From: Polychytrium aggregatum
Lineage: Eukaryota > Chytridiomycota > Chytridiomycetes > Polychytriales
Length of the DNA: 64,000 nt
Reading direction: 5' to 3'
Assembly (NCBI RefSeq): GCF_025602895.1
Contig: NW_026516258.1
Coordinates: 241,289-305,288 of the forward strand
Part shown: piece by piece, positions 1-7,659 of the stretch
Layout: every line of letters begins with the position of its first letter
How positions within the stretch are numbered: the stretch's first letter is position 1
Translations under genes and position numbers: made by a program
The notes under the pieces: model-generated
What the model was told of the DNA's origin: nothing
Database searches by the model: none
The model's input: the letters and a program-made list of their open reading frames with translations, nothing else

Positions 1-117
1 CATTTTGTATCTGCAGTTCGAACAACACTTGTTGTTATCTGATAAGTCGTAATATAGCTTATCGTTGTTCGCCAAGCACCTGGTCGTCCAGTGTCGTTGC
101 TTGTCGTGGTCCTCACA
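1..117 (+). repeat. 5' LTR of A1, 3' part only
   Basis: Matches 5533-5649 of the 3' LTR and ends in TCACA at 117. It contains the predicted transcript start AGTTCGAACAA (15-25). The R region can fold: CGAACAAC (19-26) pairs with GTTGTTCG (64-71), and inside it GATAAG (41-46) pairs with CTTATC (58-63). The self-primer lies at the base of this stem. Confidence 0.93.
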
Positions 118-119
118 TA

Positions 120-130
120 TTGTTCGAACT
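120..130 (+). promoter_or_regulatory. Self-primer binding site of A1
   Basis: TTGTTCGAACT starts 2 nt after the LTR end and is the exact reverse complement of AGTTCGAACAA at 15-25 and 5547-5557. The latter lies 39 nt after the TATAAA box at 5508. No tRNA-type TGG start is present. This is the arrangement of Tf1/sushi-type self-priming, where the 5' end of the genomic RNA primes minus-strand DNA. Eight of the 11 nt are a palindrome, so the call leans on the same geometry in families E and F. Bases 131-237 are an otherwise plain leader. Confidence 0.8.
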
Positions 131-237
131 CCCTCTCTCTGTCTGACCACCTGCTTGGCTGAGGCTTCGTTGCTGCCCTCATCCTTCTATTCTCTGTTGT
201 CTTCCCTGCATCCTCGCTCCCCACTTTCAAAGCCCAC

Positions 238-1221
238 ATGGACCAACTCCAGGCCCAAATCGTTGCCCTCCAGGAGGAACTGGTTCTCCTCCGGACCACA
301 CATTCTTCCGCCGCCCCACAGCTCCCGCACATGCCGACCCCGGACAAGTTCGACGGCACCAGGTCAAAGTTCCGCCCCTTCGTCAACCAGTGCCGCCTGC
401 TCATGATGCTCCAGGCATCCAGGTTCCCGTCCGAGCAAGTCAAGGTGGGTTACGTCTTGAGTTTGCTCACTGGTCCGGCCCTCCAGTGGGCGACTCCCTT
501 GATCGAGTCGAACGATCAAATCCTGCACTCGTTCGACTCGTTCATGGAACGCTTTCGCCAAGCGTTTGACGATCCCGACCGCACCCACACTGCCGAGCTG
601 CTCCTGTCCTCCATGGCACAGGGCAACCGCTCGTGCATGGATTATGCCTCAGAGTTCCTCCGCGTTGCCGCCGACCTTCCCTGGAACGACGAAGCCAAGA
701 TCTCCGCCTTCCGCCGTGGCCTGTCGAGGGAGATCAAGCAGCGCCTCTCCTTCATCGACCCTCTCCCTCTCCGCTTGGTCCCGTTCGTCGAGCGTTGCCT
801 CAAGATCGATGCACGCATCATCGAGCTCAACAACGAGCTCCGAAACACTGGCCCTGTTTCCTTCGGCACCCAGGCCTTCAACTCCCGCACCCCGTCCTTC
901 CAGCCGCCCGCCCAGGAGCCTCCGGTTCTCTACTCCGAGCCGATGCAGATCGACGCCGCCGTCGTCAGCCGCCTGACCCCCGAGGAGAAGAACCGCCGCT
1001 TCCAGGAGCGCCTCTGCTTCCGCTGTGGCAAGCCCGGCCACGTCGCCAAGTCCTGCCCCCTCAAGTCCGGCTCCCGTGCTCCCGCCTCTGGTTCCCGCTT
1101 CCCCGGCTCCCGTCCTCAGGCTCCCGGCTCCCGTCCCCGTTCGAAGGTTGTCCGAACCATCGTCTACGATGATGGTGAGGAGGAACACTTCGAGTCGGGA
1201 AACGACCAGGCCCAGATCTAA
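238..1221 (+). CDS. gag: Gag of A1 (capsid and nucleocapsid)
   Basis: Encodes 327 residues that should form the virus-like particle in the cytoplasm and bind genomic RNA. The central part resembles the Ty3/gypsy capsid domain (a retrotrans_gag-like stretch around residues 60-190, including the LQWATPLIE and FRQAFDDPDRT blocks). A single zinc knuckle CFRCGKPGHVAKSC (CX2CX4HX4C) lies near residue 261, followed by a Pro/Ser/Arg-rich tail. The ATG at 238 is the first good start after the 5' LTR and leader. The frame is intact. The stop at 1219-1221 lies inside the hairpin of the frameshift signal, so most ribosomes should make Gag alone and a minority Gag-Pol. Confidence 0.93.
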   Translation: MDQLQAQIVALQEELVLLRTTHSSAAPQLPHMPTPDKFDGTRSKFRPFVNQCRLLMMLQASRFPSEQVKVGYVLSLLTGPALQWATPLIESNDQILHSFDSFMERFRQAFDDPDRTHTAELLLSSMAQGNRSCMDYASEFLRVAADLPWNDEAKISAFRRGLSREIKQRLSFIDPLPLRLVPFVERCLKIDARIIELNNELRNTGPVSFGTQAFNSRTPSFQPPAQEPPVLYSEPMQIDAAVVSRLTPEEKNRRFQERLCFRCGKPGHVAKSCPLKSGSRAPASGSRFPGSRPQAPGSRPRSKVVRTIVYDDGEEEHFESGNDQAQI

Positions 1222-1239
1222 GTGGAGGCTTAGATCTGG
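1197..1239 (+). promoter_or_regulatory. -1 ribosomal frameshift signal, gag/pol of A1
   Basis: Slippery heptamer GGGAAAC (1197-1203) is in phase with gag as G GGA AAC. An 8-nt spacer is followed by a perfect 11-bp stem: CCAGATCTAAG (1212-1222), loop TGGAGG, CTTAGATCTGG (1229-1239). The pol frame is open from 1173, so slipping back one base at 1203 gives an uninterrupted Gag-Pol. The gag stop codon is in the 5' arm of the stem. The same signal is kept in A2 at 23050-23092. Confidence 0.88.
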
Positions 1240-4200
1240 AGCCGTCTCCCCTTCCTCCAGAAGCAAGCGTCGATGGTAAGGAGCATGAGGTAAGTGTCGA
1301 ACGCATGGCTATGTGTGGAATGATCAATGTAGTCGGTGGTGGATCGCACTCTGTCAAACCCGCCTCTTCTAAGGGCACATCTGGCTCCCAGATGTCTTTG
1401 ACAGAGCTCCCGATCTCCACACCACCTGCGAACTTGGTCATCTGCTCGAACCATGCTGCCGACACTGATCTCTGCTCCGAGCCTTCTTCGTGCGTCTCGT
1501 CGAATTCTTCGTCTTCTCCCGTTTTCTCCGCTTCTCTTGTTCTCCCTTCTGGTCGCTCCCTCTCTTGCCAACTTCTCGTCGATTCTGGTGCCTCCGGCAA
1601 CTTCATCGACGAGAGCTTTGTTGACCGCTTCTCGGTCCCCCTCGTTTCCAAATCCACTCCCCTCCCTGTCCAAGGTGTCGATGGCCAGCCACTTTCTTCC
1701 GGCCCCATCACTTTTGAGACGGAACCCCTCAAGATTGTTCTTGGGGACTACACTCAACACCTTTCCTTTGATGTCATTAAGTCTCCCCACCAACCTGTTA
1801 TCCTTGGCTATCCCTGGCTGCAGTCCATCGAACCTAGGTTCCACTGGGCTCGTGGACTCCTTTGCCTTCCCCGTCCTGCAAACCACATCCTCAAGGTTGT
1901 GGATGCCTCTTCCCTCCCTTCCGTTTCTTCCGTTTCTCCTTCTCCCCTTCCTCTTGTTGGCGACACACCCAATGTTTTCCCTCGTGCCTCTACCGACACC
2001 ACTGTGGTGCTCGCTTCTTCGCCTCGCACCGTTTGTACTCGCGAAGATGATCAGAATAAAGTGATCGCTCAACGTTATTCTGATTGTGTTCCGAGTGAGG
2101 TGCCCTGTTCCTGTGCTGCTCGTCCTGGTCCCTCCGGTCTCGTCTCCGTCCGTCCTGGTCTCCCCGGTCCCGTTGCTCCCAGCCCCGCTCCTGTCCGTGT
2201 CCAAGCGATCAGGTACAAGTCGTTGGAGCAGTCCGTCCTCGACACACAGTCTAGCCCCGACCCCCTGACTGTGTTCCAAGTCCTCGTCCTTCCTGCCACC
2301 GATCCGGATCCGACGCCCCTCTCGACGTCGATCCCCGAGGAGTACAAGTCGTTTGGCTCAGTCTTCTCGAAGCAGGAAGCCGATTCGTTGCCCCCGCACC
2401 GGACGTACGACTGCCCGATCGACCTGGAGCCCGGCAAGACCCCCAAGTTCGGACCGCTCTACTCCCTGTCAGAGCCCGAACTCAAGGCCCTTCGTGAATA
2501 CCTCGACGACAACCTCGTCAAAGGGTTCATCCGTCCTTCGTCCTCTCCCGCCGGTTCTCCGATCCTTTTCGTCAAGAAGAAGGACGGCTCTCTGCGTCTC
2601 TGCGTGGACTATCGCGCATTGAACACGATCACGGTCAAGAATCGTTACCCCTTACCGTTGATCAATGAGATGCTGGACCGAGTCCGGGACGCGAAGGTGT
2701 TCACGAAGCTGGACCTCCGCGGGGCCTACAACCTGCTGCGTATCCGCGCAGGCGACGAGTGGAAGACGGCCTTTCGCACTCGTTACGGCCAGTTCGAGTA
2801 CTTGGTGATGCCCTTTGGACTCACCAATGCTCCGGCCACCTTCCAGCACTTCATCAACGATGTCCTTCGTGATGAACTGGACAACTTTGCGATTGCCTAC
2901 CTTGACGACATTTTGATTTACAGCGCTGACCCCACTCAGCATGCAAATCACGTCAAGCAGGTCCTGGCCAAGCTCCAGGCTGCAAAGTTGTACTGCAAGC
3001 TGGAGAAGTGCGAGTTCTCCAAGGACAAGGTCTCATTCCTCGGCTACGTCATCTCGCCCAAGGGTATCGAGATGGAACGAGCAAAGCTCTCCGCCATTGT
3101 CGACTGGCCCGTCCCCCGCAATGTCTCCGACCTTCGCTCCTTCATTGGGTTCTCGAACTTTTACCGTCGCTTCATTGACGGATATGCCAAGATCGCCGGT
3201 CCGCTCACGCTCCTGTTCAAGAAGTCCCAGGTCTTCCGCTGGTCCCCCGACGCCCACAAGGCTTTCCAGTCCCTCAAGGAAGCCTTCGTCTCCGAGCCCG
3301 TCCTTGCGCACCCCGACCCATCCAAGCCCTTTGTCGTGGAGTCTGATGCCTCAGACTTTGCGATCGGATGCGTCCTGTCCCAGCGCGGCTCCGATGGCCA
3401 CCTGCACCCGTGCTCCTTCCACTCCCGCACGCTCATGGATGCTGAACGCAACTACAGCATCTATGAGAAGGAGCTCTTGGCCATCAAGGAGGCTTTCGAG
3501 GTCTGGCGACACTACCTCGAAGGTGCCCAACACCCAGTCCAAGTCCTTACCGACCACAAGAACTTGGAATACCTGGCGTCGGCCCGCATCCTCAACCAGC
3601 GACACGCCCGGTGGTCGCAGTTCCTGTCTCGGTTCGACCTCCGGATCCAGTACCTCCCCGGTCCAAAGAACGGCAAGGCCGACGCTCTCTCCCGCCGCCC
3701 GGACTACGTCCCTCCGTCCGCACCTGTGTCCAAGGAGCCTCCCCCGTTGCTGCCACCTTCGTCGTTCGCCTGTGCCGTCCGTCGCTCCTCGGATGCAAGT
3801 TCCACTCGCCCTGTGGACTTGCTCAAGCTCATTGCCGAGGAGCAACCCAAGGACCCGTCCCTGGACCAGCTCCGCAACGATCCCAAGTATGTCCTGAAGG
3901 ATGGTCTCCTCACCTTCATGGACAAGATCGTTGTGCCCGAGTCGTGTCGAGTCCCCGTCCTCAAGTCATGCCACGATCCTGTCGCTGTTGGACATCCTGG
4001 CATTCGGCGGACTCGGGCACTGATCTCGAGGCAGTTCTGGTGGCCCTCAATCCGCAAGGATGTCCAGGCTTATGTCTCGACGTGCGACACTTGTGCACGC
4101 TCGAAAGTCCCTCGACATAAGCCGTTTGGATACTTGCAGCCCCTCCCGACGGCATCGCGACCCTGGTCTCTGGTGACGATGGACTTTATCACCGACCTCC

Positions 4201-5264
4201 CCGAGTCCAACGGCAAGACTTGCATCTTTGTCGTCGTCGATAGCCTGACCAAGATGGCCCACTTCCTTCCCTGTCGGTCCCTCCCAAGTGCCGAGGAAAC
4301 AGCGTCGCTGTTCCTCGACAACATCTTCCGTCTCCACGGTCTCCCGGACAACATCGTCTCGGACCGAGGAAGCCAGTTCACCTCGCGGTTCTGGCAGGCC
4401 CTGTGCTCAGAACTCGGCATCAAGACCAGTCTGTCCACGGCGTTCCACCCCCAAACCGATGGACAGACTGAGCGGGTCAACCAAGTCATCAACCAGCATC
4501 TCCGCTGCTACACCTCGTACCAGCAGGATGACTGGGCGATGCTGCTCCCGCTCGCCGAGTTCTCATACAACAACCTCGAGCACACCTCGACCAAGGCCTC
4601 CCCGTTCCTGGCGACTTACGGCTTCAACCCTCGATTCGAGTCTCCGGTCCTTCCTTCCAGCCTCGATGTCCCCTCCGCGACCGACCGAGTCGAACACCTT
4701 CAGCACAACTTGGCGTTGCTGAAGGAGAACCTCGAGAAGGCCAAGGCGGACTACAAGCGCTTTGCGGATGCCCACAAGTCCGACGCTCCCAAGTTCGCTC
4801 CTGGCGATCAAGTCTGGGTCCTAACACGCAACATCAAGACCACCCGTCCAAGCAAGAAGTTGGACTACCAGCGCATCGGACCCTACAAGATCGTCGAAGC
4901 CATCGGTTCCCTCGCCTTCCGCCTCGACCTTCCCAAGGATCTCAAGATCCATCCGGTGTTCCATGTCTCCCTCCTTGAGCCCCACAAGTCGAACACCCTC
5001 CCCGGCCGCATCCAAGACCCTCCTCCGCCAGTCCGCGTCGACGACCACTTGGAGTATGAAGTCCAGGAGATCCTCGACTCCAAGCTGGTCCGCGGTAAGT
5101 TGAGCTATTTCGTTGATTGGAAGGGCTACTCGACTGATCATCGCAGCTGGGAGCCCGCCAACTACGTTAACGCTCCCGACAAGATAGCCGACTTCCACCG
5201 CCGGTACCCCGACAAGCCTGGACTTATTGTTCGCAGGAGTGGCCGTAGTTTGGGGAGGGGATGA
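1203..5264 (+). CDS. pol: Pol of A1: PR-RT-RNase H-IN-chromodomain
   Basis: Read by -1 frameshift from 1203; the first in-frame ATG is at 1305 and would give 1319 residues. Counted from that ATG: aspartic protease at about 93 (VDSGASGNFID); reverse transcriptase with catalytic YLDD at 532-535 (nt 2898-2909); RNase H starting near 675 (VESDASDFAIG); integrase HHCC zinc finger (HPGIRRT, CDTCARSK); and a D,D-35-E core with Asp codons at nt 4182 and 4362 and Glu at 4470. The C-terminus is a chromodomain from about residue 1249 (YEVQEILDS to WEPANYV), which in this class is known to bind modified histone tails and steer integration. The stop TGA abuts the 3' LTR and the purine-rich tract GGGGAGGGGATGA doubles as the polypurine tract. 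No breaks are visible, so the enzyme is probably functional. Confidence 0.95.
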   Translation, partial: RPGPDLSGGLDLEPSPLPPEASVDGKEHEVSVERMAMCGMINVVGGGSHSVKPASSKGTSGSQMSLTELPISTPPANLVICSNHAADTDLCSEPSSCVSSNSSSSPVFSASLVLPSGRSLSCQLLVDSGASGNFIDESFVDRFSVPLVSKSTPLPVQGVDGQPLSSGPITFETEPLKIVLGDYTQHLSFDVIKSPHQPVILGYPWLQSIEPRFHWARGLLCLPRPANHILKVVDASSLPSVSSVSPSPLPLVGDTPNVFPRASTDTTVVLASSPRTVCTREDDQNKVIAQRYSDCVPSEVPCSCAARPGPSGLVSVRPGLPGPVAPSPAPVRVQAIRYKSLEQSVLDTQSSPDPLTVFQVLVLPATDPDPTPLSTSIPEEYKSFGSVFSKQEADSLPPHRTYDCPIDLEPGKTPKFGPLYSLSEPELKALREYLDDNLVKGFIRPSSSPAGSPILFVKKKDGSLRLCVDYRALNTITVKNRYPLPLINEMLDRVRDAKVFTKLDLRGAYNLLRIRAGDEWKTAFRTRYGQFEYLVMPFGLTNAPATFQHFINDVLRDELDNFAIAYLDDILIYSADPTQHANHVKQVLAKLQAAKLYCKLEKCEFSKDKVSFLGYVISPKGIEMERAKLSAIVDWPVPRNVSDLRSFIGFSNFYRRFIDGYAKIAGPLTLLFKKSQVFRWSPDAHKAFQSLKEAFVSEPVLAHPDPSKPFVVESDASDFAIGCVLSQRGSDGHLHPCSFHSRTLMDAERNYSIYEKELLAIKEAFEVWRHYLEGAQHPVQVLTDHKNLEYLASARILNQRHARWSQFLSRFDLRIQYLPGPKNGKADALSRRPDYVPPSAPVSKEPPPLLPPSSFACAVRRSSDASSTRPVDLLKLIAEEQPKDPSLDQLRNDPKYVLKDGLLTFMDKIVVPESCRVPVLKSCHDPVAVGHPGIRRTRALISRQFWWPSIRKDVQAYVSTCDTCARSKVPRHKPFGYLQPLPTASRPWSLVTMDFITDLPESNGKTCIFVVVDSLTKMAHFLPCRSLPSAEETASLFLDNIFRLHGLPDNIVSDRGSQFTSRFWQALCSELGIKTSLSTAFHPQTDGQTERVNQVINQHLRCYTSYQQDDWAMLLPLAEFSYNNLEHTSTKASPFLATYGFNPRFESPVLPSSLDVPSATDRVEHLQHNLALLKENLEKAKADYKRFADAHKSDAPKFAPGDQVWVLTRNIKTTRPSKKLDYQRIGPYKIVEAIGSLAFRLDLPKDLKIHPVFHVSLLEPHKSNTLPGRIQDPPPPVRVDDHLEYEVQEILDSKLVRGKLSYFVDWKGYSTDHRSWEPANYVNAPDKIADFHRRYPDKPGLIVRRSGRSLGRG

Positions 5265-5649
5265 TGTGATGATCATGCACGTTGGGAACACGTGTGGACT
5301 GCTGCGCGTGATGCACCGTGAGTCATGTTTGTTTGTCTTGGCGTGTATTCCCTGATTGGCTGGCGCCGATGACTCTTACTTCGCCTCCGACTGCGCTGTG
5401 CTTCGCCCCTCTCTCTAGCAGCTCCGCCTCCCTCGCACCCCCATCTCGTCCCTCGTTTGTCGCTCCACCCCTCTCGCCCACTTTCGCCCTTCGGTTTCCC
5501 TCTTGGCTATAAAGCCCCTCCTTTCTTGCACCCATTTTGTATCTGCAGTTCGAACAACACTTGTTGTTATCTGATAAGTCGTAATATAGCTTATCGTTGT
5601 TCGCCAAGCACCTGGTCGTCCAGTGTCGTTGCTTGTCGTGGTCCTCACA
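5265..5649 (+). repeat. 3' LTR of A1 (385 bp)
   Basis: Begins TGTGATGATC directly after the pol stop and ends GTCCTCACA. It holds a TATAAA box (5508-5513) and the predicted RNA start AGTTCGAACAA (5547-5557), 39 nt downstream. Right of it the sequence switches in one step to the integrase frame of element C. Confidence 0.95.
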
Positions 5650-6428
5650 ACGCCATCCTCGAGCAGTACCTCCGCTGCTTCATCAACTTCCAGCAAGACG
5701 ACTGGGCCCAGCTTCTCCCTCACGCCGAGTTCACCTACAACAACACCTCTCAAGCAACCCTCGGCTGCTCCCCCTTCTTTGCCTACACCGGCTACCACCC
5801 TCGTTTTTCCGTCGCCCTTCCCCGCACCACCAAGAATGCCTCCGTCGCCGACGATCAAGCCCGAGCCATTCACTCCCTCCACGATGAACTCAAGTTCAAC
5901 ATCGCCCTTGCCCAGGACTCCCAAGCCAAGTTCTACGACCCCGGCCACTCCCCTTCCCCTCCGTTCAAGATTGGAGACCGAGTTTGGCTCTCCGCCAAGA
6001 ACATCAAGACCCAGCGACCCACGGCCAAGCTCGACCACACCAAGCTTGGGCCGTTCAAGATCGTCGCTCAAGTCGGTTCCCGCGCTTTCAAGTTGGACTT
6101 GCCCTCGTCCATGCGCATCCATCCGGTGTTCCACGTCTCCCTCCTCGAGCCTGCCGCCGATGACAAGATCCCAGGTCGAATCATCCCGCCCCCTCCACCC
6201 ATCCAAGTCGACGGCCACGACGAATGGGAAGTCGAACAGATCCTGGACTCCAGGCTGTTCCGAGGTAAGCTCCAGTATCTTGTGCACTGGCGTGGCTACA
6301 CGGTGATGGATTGCACCTGGGAGCCCGCCAGCAATCTTGCACATTGTCCGGAGCCTGTCGCAGCCTACCACTCCTCTCATCCCTCGAAGCCTGGCCCTCT
6401 CGGAGCTCGGGCCTTGAGAGGGGGGTAG
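5650..6428 (+). pseudogene. C1 Pol C-terminus (integrase tail and chromodomain)
   Basis: Codes for about 260 residues starting just after the integrase catalytic glutamate region (LEQYLRCF, then FTYNNTSQATLG). It continues through the GPY-type segment (LDHTKLGPFKIV and HPVFHVSLLEP) to a chromodomain (WEVEQILDSRLF to WEPASNL). The stop TAG at 6426-6428 touches the LTR, and the run GAGAGGGGGGTAG is the likely polypurine tract. The 5' cut is the A1 insertion, not decay, and the remaining frame is undamaged. Confidence 0.9.
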
Positions 6429-7009
6429 TGTCATGAACACCCTCTGCCTTTGCCCTCTTCCTTCCTTTGCCTTTGCCCTTTCCTTTCTGTTTGCCTGCCT
6501 TAGCGCTTTCCCTTCCTTCTGTTTGTTTGTTTCCCGCGCTGTGCTGCCTTGTTGTCTTCCCGCCAGCACGCGCGCTGTCTGTGTTCCGTTCCCGCTTCCT
6601 TGCTGTTGGTCGTGGGTTACGCCCACGACGCCGCCTCGACGCCGCCTGACGCCTTGGCGCCGCCATGCCGCCGCCACTGACGCCCGCTGACTCACGGATC
6701 CCGAGTCACGGCCGCCACCTGCTTCGCTCGCTGCTTCGCCCTCCCCGCCGCTGCTTCGCTCCTGCCCCCTCGCTCTGCAACGTCGATCCTTGGCGCTCGC
6801 ATAAATAGCCCTCCGACCAGCCTCTGTCTTTTGCCTTCGTCTTGCCACTTTGTATTTTTAGTATCCTAAGCCTTGGATCTAGAATAAAACTTTGGCTTCA
6901 CACTTGACACTCTGTGTCCCAGTCCAGTCCCCGCTCCTCTCCCTACGTTCGAGTCTTGCATTAGGACTCTTGCGCGCTTCCCTGCTTGCCCCGTTGTCCA
7001 GTCTTGACA
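6429..7009 (+). repeat. 3' LTR of C1 (581 bp)
   Basis: Begins TGTCATGAACACC and ends GTCTTGACA. Its length equals the reassembled solo C LTR at 17964-18472 plus 25190-25261 (581 bp). It has a TATA-like CATAAATAG near 6800 and a possible AATAAA near 6881. No C primer-binding site is visible in the window because the internal 5' end of C lies to the left. Confidence 0.92.
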
Positions 7010-7010
7010 A

Positions 7011-7625
7011 GCAGCATGGTTCGCTCCGGTGCTGGAGCGCAACGACGCCATGGTGCTGGACAACTTCGAGGAGTTTGTCCGCCGCCTCGACGCCTCGTTC
7101 GGTGACCCCGATCGAACCAAGTCAGCCGAGAGAGCCCTAGACACGCTCACCCAAGGGACCCGATCGGCCGCCAGCTACATCGCCGAGTTCCGTCGCCTCG
7201 CAGTCGACACGGACTGGAACGACGCGGCCCTCCGCTTTGCCCTCCGCCGTGGTCTGCACCCAGAGGTCAAGGACGAGCTCGCCAAGTCCCGAGAGCCGTT
7301 CAACCTCGACGACCTTGTCGAACACATAATATCGATCGACAACCGCCTGTACGAGCGCCGCCAAGAACAACGTGCAGAGCGCCGCTACCAGCCCGCCCCC
7401 CGCGCAAGCTCAAGATTCCCGACCAACGCCTACGCCTCGGCCGAACCCACTCCAATGGAAGTGGACGCCTTAAAGGCACCTCTTGGCCCGCAGCCCGCAG
7501 CGAAGGGTAAGCTGGCCATCGACGAGCGCGACCGACGTCGTCGCTTGGGCCTCTGCCTCTATTGTGGAGGCAAAGGCCATATCGCAAAGCACTGCCCTGA
7601 GAAGCAACAGCAGGGTTTTCGCTGA
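7011..7625 (+). pseudogene. gag: Gag of B, N-terminus missing
   Basis: The frame is open from the C1 LTR edge (AAWFAPVLERNDAM) to TGA at 7623-7625. The first residues align with the middle of the A gag capsid domain (FGDPDRTKSAER compares with FDDPDRTHTAEL), so roughly 90 N-terminal residues were separated by C1. The zinc knuckle CLYCGGKGHIAKHC is intact near the C-terminus. No internal stop is present. Confidence 0.9.
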
Positions 7626-7659
7626 GTCCGGCGGCTGCATCAGGAGCCCCGCCGGACTC
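7613..7659 (+). promoter_or_regulatory. -1 ribosomal frameshift signal, gag/pol of B
   Basis: Slippery GGGTTTT (7613-7619) is in phase as G GGT TTT. Four nt later comes a perfect 11-bp hairpin: GAGTCCGGCGG (7624-7634), a 14-nt loop, CCGCCGGACTC (7649-7659). The pol frame is open from the slip point to the pol body. The gag stop overlaps the base of the stem. Confidence 0.85.

Larger units (their letters stand above)
1..5649 (+). mobile_element. Element A1, Ty3/gypsy chromovirus, nearly complete
   Basis: LTR retrotransposon with the last 117 bp of its 5' LTR, a self-primer binding site, intact gag, intact pol in the -1 frame and a full 385-bp 3' LTR that begins TGTGA and ends TCACA. It is almost identical in coding capacity to A2 (18640-24555, minus strand). 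Its left edge is outside the window, so its target duplication cannot be checked; the expected right copy would be ACGCC (5650-5654). The DNA to its right is the integrase region of element C, so A1 inserted into C. Confidence 0.95.
5650..7009 (+). mobile_element. Element C1, 3' end only
   Basis: Right-hand remainder of a C-family chromovirus cut by A1: the end of pol (to 6428) and its whole 3' LTR. The left part lies outside the window. To its right the B gag frame starts in the middle of the protein, so C1 had inserted into B. Confidence 0.88.

Noticed and set aside
5415-6848. 477-residue minus-strand frame across the C1 LTR and pol end
   Set aside because: Spans an element border and an LTR; antisense of the C chromodomain region.
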